Shown one piece after another: positions 18,430-28,480 of a stretch of DNA of 64,000 bases (position 1 is the first letter of the stretch; each line of letters starts with the position of its first letter). Source of the stretch: Bacteroidota bacterium (GTDB lineage: Bacteria > Bacteroidota > Bacteroidia > Chitinophagales > Chitinophagaceae). A program made the translations under genes and the position numbers. The notes beneath the pieces are model-generated. The model saw only the letters and a program-made list of their open reading frames with translations, searched no databases and was not told the origin of the DNA. Where the stretch lies: positions 186,001-250,000 of the forward strand of contig JAFEAF010000019.1 of NCBI GenBank assembly GCA_018266555.1, read 5' to 3'.

Positions 18430-20166
18430 ATGGAACTTGTTGCAGAAAAAAAAGCCAGACAAAACTCAAAAGAGTTAATTACCCTTACCGGCAGTGAAGC
18501 CGTGCTTCGTGCATTACTCGCAGAAAAGGTTGAAACGGTTTTTGGATACCCGGGCGGGGCCATCATGCCTATTTATGATGCGCTGTACGATTATCATGAT
18601 AAAATCAAACACATTCTTGTTCGTCATGAACAAGGTGCTATTCATGCGGCACAGGGATATGCAAGAGCATCCGGAAGAACGGGAGTTGTTTTTGCAACAA
18701 GCGGCCCCGGAGCAACCAATCTTGTAACAGGTTTGGCAGATGCAATGATTGACTCCACTCCTGTTGTTTGTATCACAGGACAGGTTTTTGCCCATTTGCT
18801 CGGAACTGATGCATTCCAGGAAACAGATGTCGTAAATATTACCACACCAATTACAAAATGGAATTACCAGGTTACCGATGCTACTGAAATCCCATCCGTA
18901 CTTGCCAAAGCATTTTATATTGCAGGAAGCGGAAGACCTGGCCCAGTATTAATTGATATTACTAAAAATGCACAAATACAAAAATTTGAATTTGCCGGTT
19001 ATGAAAAATGCCAGCATATCCGGAGTTATCGTCCGAACCCGATAATCAGGAAAGAATACATTGTACAGGCCGCACAAATAATCAATGAAGCAAAGAAACC
19101 TTTTGTAATTTTCGGACAGGGTGTGATTTTAGGAAAAGCAGAAAAAGAATTTAAAAAATTCATTGAGAAAACAGGAATCCCGGCAGCATGGACAATCATG
19201 GGTATGGGCGCTATTCCTACGGATCATCCTTTGGCAGTTGGCATGTTGGGTATGCATGGAAATTATGCACCCAATGTTTTAACCAATGAATGTGATGTAT
19301 TGATTGCCGTAGGAATGCGCTTTGACGATCGTGTTACCGGTCGCCTGGATAAATATGCAAAACAGGCAAAGGTTATTCACCTTGATATTGACCCTGCCGA
19401 AATTGATAAAAATGTAAAAACAACTGTACCTGTTTGGGGAGATTGTAAAGAAACATTACCGTTATTAACTGAATTAGTACAGGAAAAATCTCATCCTGAA
19501 TGGTTACAAAAATTCAAAGAATATAAAAGCCAAGAAGAAAAAGAATGTATCCACCCCGAATTGAATCCTACCGAAGATACTTTGACTATGGGTGAAGTAG
19601 TTAAATTAATCAATGAATTTACGGATGGTAACGCAATCATCGTAACTGATGTAGGTCAGCACCAGATGGTGGCATGCCGGTATGCAAAATTAAATCACTC
19701 CAAAAGCAATATCACTTCAGGTGGATTAGGTACGATGGGGTTTGCGTTACCCGCTGCTATCGGCGCTAAATTCGGTGCACCACAACGAAATGTGATTGCA
19801 GTAATTGGTGATGGTGGTTTTCAAATGAACATACAGGAATTGGGAACTATCATGCAAAGTAAAGTGGATATAAAAATTTTAATTCTGAATAATAAATTTT
19901 TGGGGATGGTGCGCCAATGGCAGCAGTTATTCCTCGATAAAAGATATTCTTTTGTAGATATTGAAAGCCCTGATTTTGTCCAGGTAGCAAAAGCCTATGG
20001 AATTGATGGTGCTGCTGTTACACAAAGAAAAGATCTTAAAAATGCTGTCGCAACTATGCTGGAACATAAAGGAAGTTATTTGTTGGAAATCATGGTTGGA
20101 AAAGAAAATAATGTTTTCCCGATGGTGCCGCAAGGTTGCAGTGTGAGTGAGATACGCTTAAAATAA
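18430..20166 (+). CDS. ilvB: acetolactate synthase large (catalytic) subunit
   Basis: ThDP-dependent condensation of pyruvate with pyruvate or 2-ketobutyrate. The 578-residue protein has the catalytic Glu in VRHEQGAIHAAQGYARASG, the FAD-region middle domain, and the ThDP motif beginning GDGGFQMNIQEL, ending in NN of ILILNNKFLGMV. All three domains are full length. The N-terminus has about 18 extra charged residues before the LTGSEAVLRAL start of the fold. It is followed by its regulatory subunit. Confidence 0.97.
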   Translation: MELVAEKKARQNSKELITLTGSEAVLRALLAEKVETVFGYPGGAIMPIYDALYDYHDKIKHILVRHEQGAIHAAQGYARASGRTGVVFATSGPGATNLVTGLADAMIDSTPVVCITGQVFAHLLGTDAFQETDVVNITTPITKWNYQVTDATEIPSVLAKAFYIAGSGRPGPVLIDITKNAQIQKFEFAGYEKCQHIRSYRPNPIIRKEYIVQAAQIINEAKKPFVIFGQGVILGKAEKEFKKFIEKTGIPAAWTIMGMGAIPTDHPLAVGMLGMHGNYAPNVLTNECDVLIAVGMRFDDRVTGRLDKYAKQAKVIHLDIDPAEIDKNVKTTVPVWGDCKETLPLLTELVQEKSHPEWLQKFKEYKSQEEKECIHPELNPTEDTLTMGEVVKLINEFTDGNAIIVTDVGQHQMVACRYAKLNHSKSNITSGGLGTMGFALPAAIGAKFGAPQRNVIAVIGDGGFQMNIQELGTIMQSKVDIKILILNNKFLGMVRQWQQLFLDKRYSFVDIESPDFVQVAKAYGIDGAAVTQRKDLKNAVATMLEHKGSYLLEIMVGKENNVFPMVPQGCSVSEIRLK

Positions 20167-20198
20167 TTTGAATTGATAAATTAATAATTTAAAAAATT

Positions 20199-20789
20199 AT
20201 GATGAAACGTGAATTCACCATAACGGTTTATACCGAAAACCAGATTGGTTTATTGAACCGGATTGCCATACTTTTCTCCAGGAGAAAAATTAATATTGAA
20301 AGCCTGAACACCTCTCCTACTGAAGTGGAAAGCGTTCACCGGTTCACCATTGTAATCAACGAAACAGAAGAAGTGGTAAGTAAACTCTGCCGCCAGATTG
20401 AAAAACAGGTGGAAGTGCTGAAAGCCTATTATAATACGGAAGAAGAAATAGTATGGCAGGAACTTGCTCTGTATAAAGTAAGCACGGATGCTATTGCTGA
20501 AAAAGTCAAGGTAGAACGGTTGCTTCGGCAATTTGGCGCAAGGGCTGTTGCCATCAGGAAAGATTACACCGTATTTGAAACCACCGGGCATCGTGAAGAA
20601 ACAGATAAACTGATCAAAGAACTGGAACCTTACGGATTGATCGAGTTTGTCCGCAGCGCCCGGGTGGCAATTTTAAAAGGTAGTCATGATTTTCACGAAC
20701 GATTAAAAGAGTTTGAACAAAAAGAACCCGGAGAAGATGTGATAGAAAATGAATACCTCGATAAAAAGGAAGAAGTGTTTACGCTGTAG
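20199..20789 (+). CDS. ilvN: acetolactate synthase small (regulatory) subunit
   Basis: A 196-residue protein with an N-terminal ACT domain (residues 3-75, starting EFTITVYTENQIGLLNRIAILFSRR and containing IESLNTSPTE) and the C-terminal ALS small-subunit domain. It activates IlvB and carries valine feedback in the family. The longer two-domain type (IlvH-like) fits better than the ~90-residue IlvN of E. coli. The last 25 residues are acidic and specific to this protein. Located between ilvB and ilvC. Confidence 0.95.
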   Translation: MMKREFTITVYTENQIGLLNRIAILFSRRKINIESLNTSPTEVESVHRFTIVINETEEVVSKLCRQIEKQVEVLKAYYNTEEEIVWQELALYKVSTDAIAEKVKVERLLRQFGARAVAIRKDYTVFETTGHREETDKLIKELEPYGLIEFVRSARVAILKGSHDFHERLKEFEQKEPGEDVIENEYLDKKEEVFTL

Positions 20790-20853
20790 AAAGCAGAAGG
20801 CTGAAAGAAAATAAATTTTAAAAAATATTTCAAACACAAAACAACAATCAACT

Positions 20854-21984
20854 ATGGCACAATTAAATTTTGGCGGCGTTACTGAAAACGTGGTGACCCG
20901 TGAAGAATTTCCACTTAGCAAAGCTCAACAGGTTTTGAAAAATGAAACCGTTGCAGTGATTGGTTACGGAGTGCAGGGCCCCGGCCAGGCACTGAACCAG
21001 CGGGACAATGGTATTAATGTCATTGTAGGGCAAAGAAAAAATTCCAAAAGCTGGGATAAAGCCGTCCGGGATGGGTTTGTTCCGGGAGAAACTTTATTTG
21101 AAATTGAAGAAGCCCTGCAGATCGGTACCATCATTTGCTATTTATTAAGTGATGCTGCTCAAATAAAATTATGGCCTACGGTAAAAAAACATTTGACCAA
21201 AGGAAAAGCTTTATACTTTTCTCATGGTTTTGGCGTCACCTTTAATGAACAAACTGGCATCGTTCCGCCAAAAGATGTGGATGTATTCTTAGTAGCTCCG
21301 AAAGGTTCCGGTACGTCGTTGCGCAGAATGTTCTTACAGGGCCGTGGCTTGAATAGCTCTTATGCCATTTACCAGGATGCAACAGGCAAAGCATTTGACA
21401 GGGTGATTGCATTAGGCATTGCAGTGGGCAGCGGTTATTTATTTGAAACAGACTTTAAAAAAGAAGTGTATTCGGATCTTACCGGTGAAAGAGGAACCCT
21501 GATGGGTGCCATACAGGGAATTTTTGCAGCACAATATGAAGTGCTTCGTGCTAAAGGCCATACACCATCAGAAGCGTTTAATGAAACTGTTGAAGAACTC
21601 ACGCAATCATTAATGCCATTGGTAGCTGAAAATGGAATGGATTGGATGTATGCAAACTGTTCCACTACGGCGCAACGTGGCGCTTTGGATTGGTGGAAAA
21701 AATTTCGTGATGTAACCAAGCCCGTTTTTACTGAGCTCTATGAAAGTGTTGTTGCAGGAAAAGAATCTCAACGATCTATAGATTCCAATTCACAACCGGA
21801 TTATCGTGAAAAACTGGAAGCAGAATTAAAAGAACTCCGAGAAAGCGAATTGTGGCAGGCCGGAAAAACAGTAAGAGGATTGAGACCTGAAAATCAAAAT
21901 ACCACTGCACCTGCACCACGAAGTGAATCCAAGACCGCAGAGCTTTTAAAAAAGATGGTGGAGAATCCTGAAAGTATAGATTAA
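20854..21984 (+). CDS. ilvC: ketol-acid reductoisomerase
   Basis: Isomeroreduction of acetolactate and acetohydroxybutyrate with NAD(P)H. The 376-residue protein has the Rossmann motif GYGVQGPGQALN (residues 37-48; class I enzymes of proteobacteria usually read GYGSQGHA), followed by VGQRKNSKSW, and the Mg-binding DLTGERGTLMGAIQGIF. The C-terminal knotted domain is present, with a tail of about 40 charged residues. Its length lies between the ~330-residue class I and ~490-residue class II forms. Confidence 0.96.
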   Translation: MAQLNFGGVTENVVTREEFPLSKAQQVLKNETVAVIGYGVQGPGQALNQRDNGINVIVGQRKNSKSWDKAVRDGFVPGETLFEIEEALQIGTIICYLLSDAAQIKLWPTVKKHLTKGKALYFSHGFGVTFNEQTGIVPPKDVDVFLVAPKGSGTSLRRMFLQGRGLNSSYAIYQDATGKAFDRVIALGIAVGSGYLFETDFKKEVYSDLTGERGTLMGAIQGIFAAQYEVLRAKGHTPSEAFNETVEELTQSLMPLVAENGMDWMYANCSTTAQRGALDWWKKFRDVTKPVFTELYESVVAGKESQRSIDSNSQPDYREKLEAELKELRESELWQAGKTVRGLRPENQNTTAPAPRSESKTAELLKKMVENPESID

Positions 21985-21995
21985 ATTCATGGACG

Positions 21996-23252
21996 ATGAG
22001 TACAACAAAATCAGCGATAAATCAATTAGCCTTTGAATGCGCTGTGGAGCGGTTAAAAAAAGTGGTGCGCCACACACCGCTTACCTATAATCAAAATCTT
22101 TCAAAAAAATATCAGTGCCGTGTTTATTTGAAAAGAGAAGATTTACAGGTGGTTCGTTCCTATAAACTCCGCGGCGCTTATAATATGATGAGTTCATTAC
22201 CGAAGGAGCAACTGGCAAAGGGAGTGGTCTGCGCCAGCGCCGGTAATCATGCCCAGGGGTTTGCATTAAGTTGTAAAAAATTAGGTGTGCCCGGTGTGAT
22301 TTTTATGCCTGTGATAACACCGCAACAAAAAATTCACCAGACTAAAATGTTTGGTGAAGATAAAGTAACCATTAAACTCACCGGCGATACCTTTGATGAT
22401 TGTGCTGTTGCTGCAAAAAAATTCACGGAAGAAAATGGAATGACTTTCATCCCGCCCTTTGATGATTATAGGATCATTGAAGGGCAGGGAACAGTGGCGG
22501 TAGAAATTCTGCAAGATCAGCCGGAAATTGATTTTCTGTTTGTACCGGTTGGTGGCGGCGGCCTGAGTGCCGGTGTGGGTAGTTATTTTAAAACCTATGC
22601 ACCTAAAACAAAAATCATTGGAGTGGAACCGGAGGGAGCGCCTTCCATGTTTGAAGCATTGAAAGCTGGTCATCCTGTTACGCTGGATTCGATTGAAAGA
22701 TTTGTTGACGGTGCAGCCGTGAAGCGTGTTGGAGAATTAACTTTTTCTATCTGTAAAGAAGTATTGGATGATATGCGCCTGGTGCCGGAAGGGAAAATTT
22801 GTTCAACCATCTTAAAATTGTATAATGAAGATGCTATCGTAGTGGAGCCTGCGGGTGCATTGTCCATTGCAGCTCTCGATGATTTTGCGGATGAGATAAA
22901 AGGGAAAAATATTGTGTGCATTGTCAGCGGAAGTAATAATGACATTGAACGGATGCAGGAGATCAAAGAAAGAAGCCTTCAATACGAAGGGTTGAAACAT
23001 TACTTTCTTGTCAATTTTGCTCAACGCCCGGGCGCATTAAAAGAGTTTGTCAACAATGTATTGGGCCCAACTGATGATATCACCCGGTTTGAATATATGC
23101 AAAAATCAAACAAAGAAGCGGGGCCGGCATTGGTAGGCATTGAATTGACCTGTAAAGAAAACTACAGTCTATTGTTGGCAAGTTTAAATCACCATCGCAT
23201 CAATTACACAGAACTCAATAAAGATGAAATCCTGTTTACTTATCTCGTTTAA
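21996..23252 (+). CDS. ilvA: threonine deaminase (biosynthetic)
   Basis: Makes 2-ketobutyrate from threonine, the entry to isoleucine. The 418-residue fold-type-II PLP enzyme has its PLP lysine in VRSYKLRGA (Lys57), the SAGNHAQG loop and the glycine-rich VPVGGGGLSAG. A single ACT-like domain follows (about 335-418, starting HYFLVNFAQRPGAL), against two in E. coli IlvA, so allosteric control may be simpler. It is the last ilv gene; no terminator is evident before the his promoter. Confidence 0.96.
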   Translation: MSTTKSAINQLAFECAVERLKKVVRHTPLTYNQNLSKKYQCRVYLKREDLQVVRSYKLRGAYNMMSSLPKEQLAKGVVCASAGNHAQGFALSCKKLGVPGVIFMPVITPQQKIHQTKMFGEDKVTIKLTGDTFDDCAVAAKKFTEENGMTFIPPFDDYRIIEGQGTVAVEILQDQPEIDFLFVPVGGGGLSAGVGSYFKTYAPKTKIIGVEPEGAPSMFEALKAGHPVTLDSIERFVDGAAVKRVGELTFSICKEVLDDMRLVPEGKICSTILKLYNEDAIVVEPAGALSIAALDDFADEIKGKNIVCIVSGSNNDIERMQEIKERSLQYEGLKHYFLVNFAQRPGALKEFVNNVLGPTDDITRFEYMQKSNKEAGPALVGIELTCKENYSLLLASLNHHRINYTELNKDEILFTYLV

Positions 23253-23337
23253 AATATTTTTTTATCAGGAAAAGAGCTAACAGGTGTTCAGCAGTTATTG
23301 TCTTTAACAGCTTCTTGCAAAATATATATTGAAAATA

Positions 23338-23368
23338 TTTGGTTGTAATATCCTGAAGTTTATCTTTG
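23338..23368 (+). promoter_or_regulatory. Bacteroidota-type promoter of the his operon
   Basis: TTTG at 23338-23341 (-33) and TATCTTTG at 23361-23368 (-7, perfect TAnnTTTG), 19 bases apart, as in the Bacteroidota consensus. The leader peptide ATG is only 10 bases after the -7 box, so the transcript would be leaderless or nearly so. Confidence 0.75.
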
Positions 23369-23377
23369 CCTCACGAA

Positions 23378-23452
23378 ATGAAACTGAATAATCACATACA
23401 TCATCATGGACATCTTACCCACCAGGTAGGCCGGGATGATCGTATGCTATAG
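23378..23452 (+). CDS. hisL: his operon leader peptide, 24 residues with 6 His
   Basis: A 24-codon frame, ATG to TAG, with His at residues 6, 8, 9, 10, 12 and 15, directly after a strong promoter match and before a terminator and hisG. The His codons span 23393-23422. This is the plan of enteric hisL, although the sequence is unrelated. The peptide's translation rate would report charged tRNA-His. The His density in so short a frame, with the matching RNA switch, makes chance very unlikely. Confidence 0.92.
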   Translation: MKLNNHIHHHGHLTHQVGRDDRML

Positions 23453-23500
23453 ATAAAGCATTCAATTTTTCACAAAGGCTTACCGAGGTAAGCCTTTTTT
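23414..23500 (+). promoter_or_regulatory. his attenuator: protector, antiterminator and terminator
   Basis: Four segments. Segment 1 CTTACC (23414-23419) pairs with GGTAGG (23425-23430) around a 5-base loop. Segment 2 GGTAGGCC (23425-23432) pairs over 8 bp, one G-U, with segment 3 GGCTTACC (23477-23484). Segment 3 also pairs with segment 4 as terminator: AGGCTTAC (23476-23483), loop CGAG, GTAAGCCT (23488-23495), then T to 23500. A ribosome stalled on the His codons covers segment 1, freeing 2 to pair with 3 and open hisG. Normal or absent translation lets 1:2 and 3:4 form. This is the complete classical logic. Confidence 0.9.
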
Positions 23501-23513
23501 ATTTTTAAAATAT

Positions 23514-24368
23514 ATGGAATTAAAAATCGCCATTCAAAAATCAGGGCGTTTGCATGATGGTTCGCTGCAATTGCTGAGAGAATGCGGCATCAAAGTCAGC
23601 AACGGTAATAATCAACTGAGAGTAAAAGCTTCAAATTTTCCATTGGAAGTTTTTTTTCTGCGGGATGATGATATTCCCGAATATGTGCAGGATGGCGTGG
23701 CTGATATTGGTTTTGCCGGAGAAAATGTAGTGGCAGAAAGGAACAAAACAGTGGCTCTCGAAGAAAAACTGGAGTTTGCCAAATGCCGGCTTTCCATTGC
23801 AGTTCCCAAAAACGGAGAGATACATTCTGTAAAAAACCTGGAAGGTAAACGTATTGCTACAAGCTATCCCCATCTGCTTTCTGAGTATTTAAAAAAACAA
23901 AATATTAAAGCAAGCATCCATGAAATCAGCGGCTCTGTGGAAATAGCTCCTAAGATTGGTCTGGCAGATGCGATTTGTGACCTGGTTAGTTCCGGCAGCA
24001 CTTTATTCAGTAATGAACTGGAGGAATTGGAAACAATATTACAATCCGAAGCGGTTCTTATCAGTAATAAAAATTTAGAGGATGAAAAACGAAACCTTCT
24101 CAACCAATTATTGTTTCGTATTCGTTCTGTAAAAAAAGCAATCAATAACAAATATGTTTTGCTGAATGCGCCGAATGATAAACTGGAAGTTATTTTCAAA
24201 TTGTTACCCGGAATGAGAAGCCCGACTGTTTTGCCTCTTGCAGAATCAGGATGGAGTTCTGTTCATTCAGTAATCAGCGAAACTGATTTCTGGAATATTA
24301 TTGAACAATTAAAAGAAGCAGGCGCCCAGGGAATTTTAATAGTGCCGATTGAAAAAATGATTATTTAA
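23514..24368 (+). CDS. hisG: ATP phosphoribosyltransferase, long form
   Basis: First step of histidine synthesis. At 284 residues it is the long HisG type, with the two catalytic lobes (KIAIQKSGRLHDGSL at the start, ADAICDLVSSGSTL for the PRPP loop) and the C-terminal ferredoxin-like regulatory domain (about 210-284), which binds histidine in this form and needs no HisZ. It begins 13 bases after the attenuator T-run and leads the his operon. Confidence 0.97.
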   Translation: MELKIAIQKSGRLHDGSLQLLRECGIKVSNGNNQLRVKASNFPLEVFFLRDDDIPEYVQDGVADIGFAGENVVAERNKTVALEEKLEFAKCRLSIAVPKNGEIHSVKNLEGKRIATSYPHLLSEYLKKQNIKASIHEISGSVEIAPKIGLADAICDLVSSGSTLFSNELEELETILQSEAVLISNKNLEDEKRNLLNQLLFRIRSVKKAINNKYVLLNAPNDKLEVIFKLLPGMRSPTVLPLAESGWSSVHSVISETDFWNIIEQLKEAGAQGILIVPIEKMII

Positions 24369-24387
24369 GATTTTAAAAAAGACGACG

Positions 24388-25668
24388 ATGATACCTTTAA
24401 TAAAAAACCCGGATAAATCTAAATGGGATGAATTGGCCAGGCGACCTGTGGTCGAAAATGCTTTGCTTGAAAAAACTGTAAAAAAAATATTAGCTAAAGT
24501 CAAAGCGCAGGGAGATAAAGCCTTAAAAAAAATCACAAAGGAATTGGATGGGGTGAAATTGAAAAAGATTGCTGTTACGGATAAAGAAATTAAGGCGGCG
24601 GCAAGCTTGATGCCTGAAGAATTAAAAGAAGCTATTCAGCAAGCTAAAGCCAACATTGAGAAATTTCATTCCCGGCAAACCGAAGGAAATAATGAAATAG
24701 AAATTATTCCGGGTATCAAATGCTGGAGAAAATCTGTGGGGATTGAAAAAGTAGGTATTTATATTCCGGGAGGATCTGCTCCTTTATTTTCTACAGTGTT
24801 GATGCTGGGAGTTCCGGCACAGATTGCAGGATGTAGAGAAATCGTTTTATGTACACCGCCATTAAAAGACGGGAATATTCATCCGGCAATTTTATATACG
24901 GCAACTCTTTGTGGCATCAAAAATATTTTCAAAGTTGGCGGTTCCCAGGCAATCGCTGCTATGGCTTACGGAACAGAGACTATTCCTAAAGTGTTTAAAA
25001 TATTTGGACCGGGTAATCAGTATGTGACTTGTGCCAAACAATTAGTGCAATTGGAGAATGTTGCGATTGACATGCCTGCCGGGCCTTCTGAGTTATTAGT
25101 GATTGCAGATGACAAAGCTATACCTGAATTTGTCGCTGCCGATCTTTTATCGCAGGCAGAGCATGGAACCGATTCGCAGGTCATAGTAGCGACGACCAGT
25201 GAAAGCATAGCAGAAAAAGTTCAGTATTCAATTAAAGAACAATTAAAAGAATTACCTAGAAAAAAAATTGCAACGCAAGCTTTGAAGAACAGTAAAATTA
25301 TATTGTTTCAGAATTTAAGAGATGCAATTGAGTTTTCAAATCTTTATGCACCGGAACATTTAATAATAGCCTGTGAAAATGCTAATGAATTATCGGGACA
25401 AGTGATTTCTGCAGGCTCCGTATTTATCGGGAATTATTCCCCTGAAAGCGCCGGAGATTATGCCAGCGGCACAAATCATACTTTGCCTACTACCGGTTAT
25501 GCTGCTATGTACAGCGGAGTTTCTGTAGATAGTTTTGTAAAAAAGATCAGCTTTCAGGCTTTGAGCCAGTCAGGATTACAACATATTGGCAAATCAGTTG
25601 AACTAATGGCTGAAGCAGAAGGTTTACAGGCACACGCAAATGCAATTTCAATCCGGTTAAAAAAGTAA
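24388..25668 (+). CDS. hisD: histidinol dehydrogenase
   Basis: Oxidises histidinol to histidine in the last two steps, Zn- and NAD-dependent. The 426-residue protein shows VGIYIPGGSAPLFSTVLM, GPGNQYVTCAKQLV, the PAGPSELLVIAD metal-site region and SAGDYASGTNHTLPT. Full length. Second in the operon, 19 bases after hisG and 2 bases before hisC. Confidence 0.98.
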   Translation: MIPLIKNPDKSKWDELARRPVVENALLEKTVKKILAKVKAQGDKALKKITKELDGVKLKKIAVTDKEIKAAASLMPEELKEAIQQAKANIEKFHSRQTEGNNEIEIIPGIKCWRKSVGIEKVGIYIPGGSAPLFSTVLMLGVPAQIAGCREIVLCTPPLKDGNIHPAILYTATLCGIKNIFKVGGSQAIAAMAYGTETIPKVFKIFGPGNQYVTCAKQLVQLENVAIDMPAGPSELLVIADDKAIPEFVAADLLSQAEHGTDSQVIVATTSESIAEKVQYSIKEQLKELPRKKIATQALKNSKIILFQNLRDAIEFSNLYAPEHLIIACENANELSGQVISAGSVFIGNYSPESAGDYASGTNHTLPTTGYAAMYSGVSVDSFVKKISFQALSQSGLQHIGKSVELMAEAEGLQAHANAISIRLKK

Positions 25669-25670
25669 TT

Positions 25671-26753
25671 ATGGAATTCAGTTTAGAGAAAATTGTAAGG
25701 AAAAATATTAAAAAGATGAAACCTTATTCATCAGCAAGGCATGAGTTTAGCGGCAGGGCTTCTGTTTACCTGGATGCTAACGAAAATGCCTTCGGTTCCC
25801 CGGTAAACCTCACCGCTTATTCAGGAAAGATACCGGCGATGCAGTTCAATCGTTATCCGGATCCATTGCAAAAACAAGTAAAAGAAAAGCTCAGTACTAT
25901 AAAAGGTGTACCCTCCAAAAATATATTTTTAGGAAATGGCAGCGATGAAGCAATTGATCTTTTGTTTCGGATATTCTGCGAGCCTGCCCGTGATAATATT
26001 TTACTCTTCCCTCCTACTTATGGTATGTATGAAGTTTGTGCAGAAGTGAATAATATAAAAACAAAGAAAATTCCTTTGACAAAGAATTTTCAACTAGACA
26101 TTGATGCTATTGAGCAAGCCATTGATCCATTTACCAAACTAATTTTTATTTGTTCACCGAACAATCCCACCGGCAACAGCATCAACCGAAACGATATTGA
26201 AATAATCCTGAATAATTTTACCGGCATCGTAGTCATGGATGAAGCATACATTAACTATTCCCGTCAGAGGTCCTTTATTCCGGAGTTAACAGAATATCCA
26301 AATCTTGTCGTGCTGCAAACTTTAAGCAAAGCATGGGGTCTTGCGGGTTTACGTGTCGGAATGGCATTTGCTGCGCAAACGATAATTGATCTTATGAATA
26401 AAGTAAAATATCCCTATAACATCAATGCCGTTTCGCAACAACTGGCTTTAGATGCAATGAATCAAATGGATTGGGTAAATGAACATACAAAACTTATTGC
26501 TATCGAAAAGGAAAAGCTAAGAACAAATTTGTCAACTTTACCTTTCACTGAAATCGTTTATTCATCTGATGCCAATTTCCTGCTTGTGAAAATGAACAAG
26601 GCAAGAAGTGTTTATGAATTTTTATGTTCGAAGGGAATTATAGTTCGTGACAGGAGCCATGTGATTCATTGTGACGATTGTTTGCGAATAACCGTAGGAA
26701 CATCTGAAGAAAACAAACTATTGATTGAAACCCTAAAATCATTTTCATCATGA
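25671..26753 (+). CDS. hisC: histidinol-phosphate aminotransferase
   Basis: PLP enzyme of fold type I, 360 residues. Motifs: [11 protein letters not shown] near the N-terminus, [18 protein letters not shown] and the PLP lysine Lys220 in [16 protein letters not shown]. Two Arg residues for the phosphate are in the expected C-terminal segment ([18 protein letters not shown]). The stop overlaps the hisB start by 4 bases. Confidence 0.97.
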   Translation: MEFSLEKIVRKNIKKMKPYSSARHEFSGRASVYLDANENAFGSPVNLTAYSGKIPAMQFNRYPDPLQKQVKEKLSTIKGVPSKNIFLGNGSDEAIDLLFRIFCEPARDNILLFPPTYGMYEVCAEVNNIKTKKIPLTKNFQLDIDAIEQAIDPFTKLIFICSPNNPTGNSINRNDIEIILNNFTGIVVMDEAYINYSRQRSFIPELTEYPNLVVLQTLSKAWGLAGLRVGMAFAAQTIIDLMNKVKYPYNINAVSQQLALDAMNQMDWVNEHTKLIAIEKEKLRTNLSTLPFTEIVYSSDANFLLVKMNKARSVYEFLCSKGIIVRDRSHVIHCDDCLRITVGTSEENKLLIETLKSFSS

Positions 26754-27889
26754 AGAAAATCCTTTTCATTGACCGGGACGGCACTTTAATAAAAGAAGCG
26801 CCGCCCACTTATCAAATAGACAGTTGGGAAAAAATTGAATTTTATCCGCATGTATTTAAGTATTTAGGCAGGATAGTTCGTGAACTTGATTATACATTGG
26901 CCATGGTAACAAACCAGGATGGACTGGGAACTTCATCTTTTCCTGAAAAAAATTTCTGGCCAATACAAAACTACATTCTCAAATGCTTTGAAAACGAAGG
27001 AATCCTTTTTCAATCGGTTCATATTGATAAAAGTTTCCCTTATGAAAAGAAACCAACAAGAAAGCCGGGTACAGCTATGCTCACAGAATACCTTGACCAT
27101 TCGTTATTTGATATTCAAAATTCATTTGTTATCGGAGATAGAATCACAGATGTGCAACTGGCAAAAAATCTTGGTTGCAGGGCGTTTTGGCTGAACAATG
27201 ATCCAAGGCTTGGGAAAAATGAAGTTGTTGATGAAATGGGGCTGCTGCAATCATCCATTGCAATGGAAACAACTGAATGGAAAAGAATATATGAATATTT
27301 AAAAGCGGGGAACAGGAAAACTCATCTTGATCGGAATACCAATGAAACAAAAATATCAATAGACCTTAATCCTGACGGAAGCGGCAAAACAGAAATCAGT
27401 ACCGGTTTAAATTTTTTCGATCACATGCTGGATCAACTGGGGCGTCACAGCGGAATGGATTTAAAGATAACGGTAAAAGGGGATCTTCATGTGGACGAAC
27501 ATCATACCGTTGAAGATACAGGCATTGCGCTGGGGGAAGCATTGGCAAAAGCATTGGGAAATAAAGCGGGAATGGAACGCTATGGTTTTGTTTTACCCAT
27601 GGATGATTGCCTCGCACAGGTAGCTATTGACTTTGGCGGAAGAAGCTGGTTGGTTTGGGATGTTACATTTAAAAGAGAAAAGATTGGAGATATGCCAACA
27701 GAAATGTTTTATCATTTCTTTAAATCATTCAGTGACGCTGCCAAATGCAACCTGAATATAAAAGCAGAAGGCGATAATGAACATCACAAAATCGAATCTA
27801 TTTTTAAAGCTTTGGCAAAGGCAATTAAAATGGCAATAAAAAGGGATGCAGAAAATATACAGGTACCCTCTACAAAAGGAATGCTTTAA
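26750..27889 (+). CDS. hisB: bifunctional histidinol-phosphatase / imidazoleglycerol-phosphate dehydratase
   Basis: A 379-residue fusion. Residues 1-165 are a HAD phosphatase (FIDRDGTLI, nucleophile Asp8 and general acid Asp10; TNQDG; KPGT). Residues about 185-379 are the Mn-dependent IGPD ([43 protein letters not shown]). Fusions of this kind are known from enterics and from Bacteroidota. It overlaps hisC by 4 bases and hisH by one. Confidence 0.97.
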   Translation: MKKILFIDRDGTLIKEAPPTYQIDSWEKIEFYPHVFKYLGRIVRELDYTLAMVTNQDGLGTSSFPEKNFWPIQNYILKCFENEGILFQSVHIDKSFPYEKKPTRKPGTAMLTEYLDHSLFDIQNSFVIGDRITDVQLAKNLGCRAFWLNNDPRLGKNEVVDEMGLLQSSIAMETTEWKRIYEYLKAGNRKTHLDRNTNETKISIDLNPDGSGKTEISTGLNFFDHMLDQLGRHSGMDLKITVKGDLHVDEHHTVEDTGIALGEALAKALGNKAGMERYGFVLPMDDCLAQVAIDFGGRSWLVWDVTFKREKIGDMPTEMFYHFFKSFSDAAKCNLNIKAEGDNEHHKIESIFKALAKAIKMAIKRDAENIQVPSTKGML

Positions 27890-28479
27890 TGAAATTATCA
27901 ATAATAAAATATAATGCGGGTAACATCCGCTCGGTTTTGTATGCATTGGAACGTATTGGGTACACAGCTTTGGTAACCGATGATCCTGATGAAATCAAAT
28001 CATCTGACAAAGTGATATTTCCCGGTGTGGGCGAAGCAGGCTCTGCTATGAAATATCTGAAAGAAAGGAATCTTGACAATCTTATTTATTCACTCACACA
28101 ACCGGTACTTGGCATTTGCTTAGGGATGCAGCTTCTCTGCAAATATTCTGAAGAAAGTGAAACGCCTTGCATCGGCATATTCGATGAGACAGTGAAAATA
28201 TTTACAACTGGCGATACCATATTCAAAATACCACAGATCGGCTGGAATACTATTTATCATTTGAAAACACAATTGTTCAATGGCGTAAAAGAAAACAGCT
28301 ATTCTTATTTCGTACATGGCTATTATGCCTCCAAAGGCAGGCATACTATTTCAACGACAAATTATATTCAACCTTACAGCAGTGGGTTGCATAAAAATAA
28401 TTTTTACGGAGTTCAATTTCATCCGGAGAAAAGCGCTGATACCGGGGAAATCATTTTAAAAAATTTTTTGACATTATAA
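27889..28479 (+). CDS. hisH: imidazole glycerol phosphate synthase glutaminase subunit
   Basis: A class I glutamine amidotransferase, 196 residues, that feeds ammonia to HisF. The nucleophile Cys77 is in LGICLGMQLL, and the His and Glu of the triad are in VQFHPEKS near residues 176-178. The start NAGNIRSVLYALER is typical. Its ATG overlaps the hisB stop by one base. Confidence 0.97.
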   Translation: MKLSIIKYNAGNIRSVLYALERIGYTALVTDDPDEIKSSDKVIFPGVGEAGSAMKYLKERNLDNLIYSLTQPVLGICLGMQLLCKYSEESETPCIGIFDETVKIFTTGDTIFKIPQIGWNTIYHLKTQLFNGVKENSYSYFVHGYYASKGRHTISTTNYIQPYSSGLHKNNFYGVQFHPEKSADTGEIILKNFLTL

Positions 28480-28480
28480 C

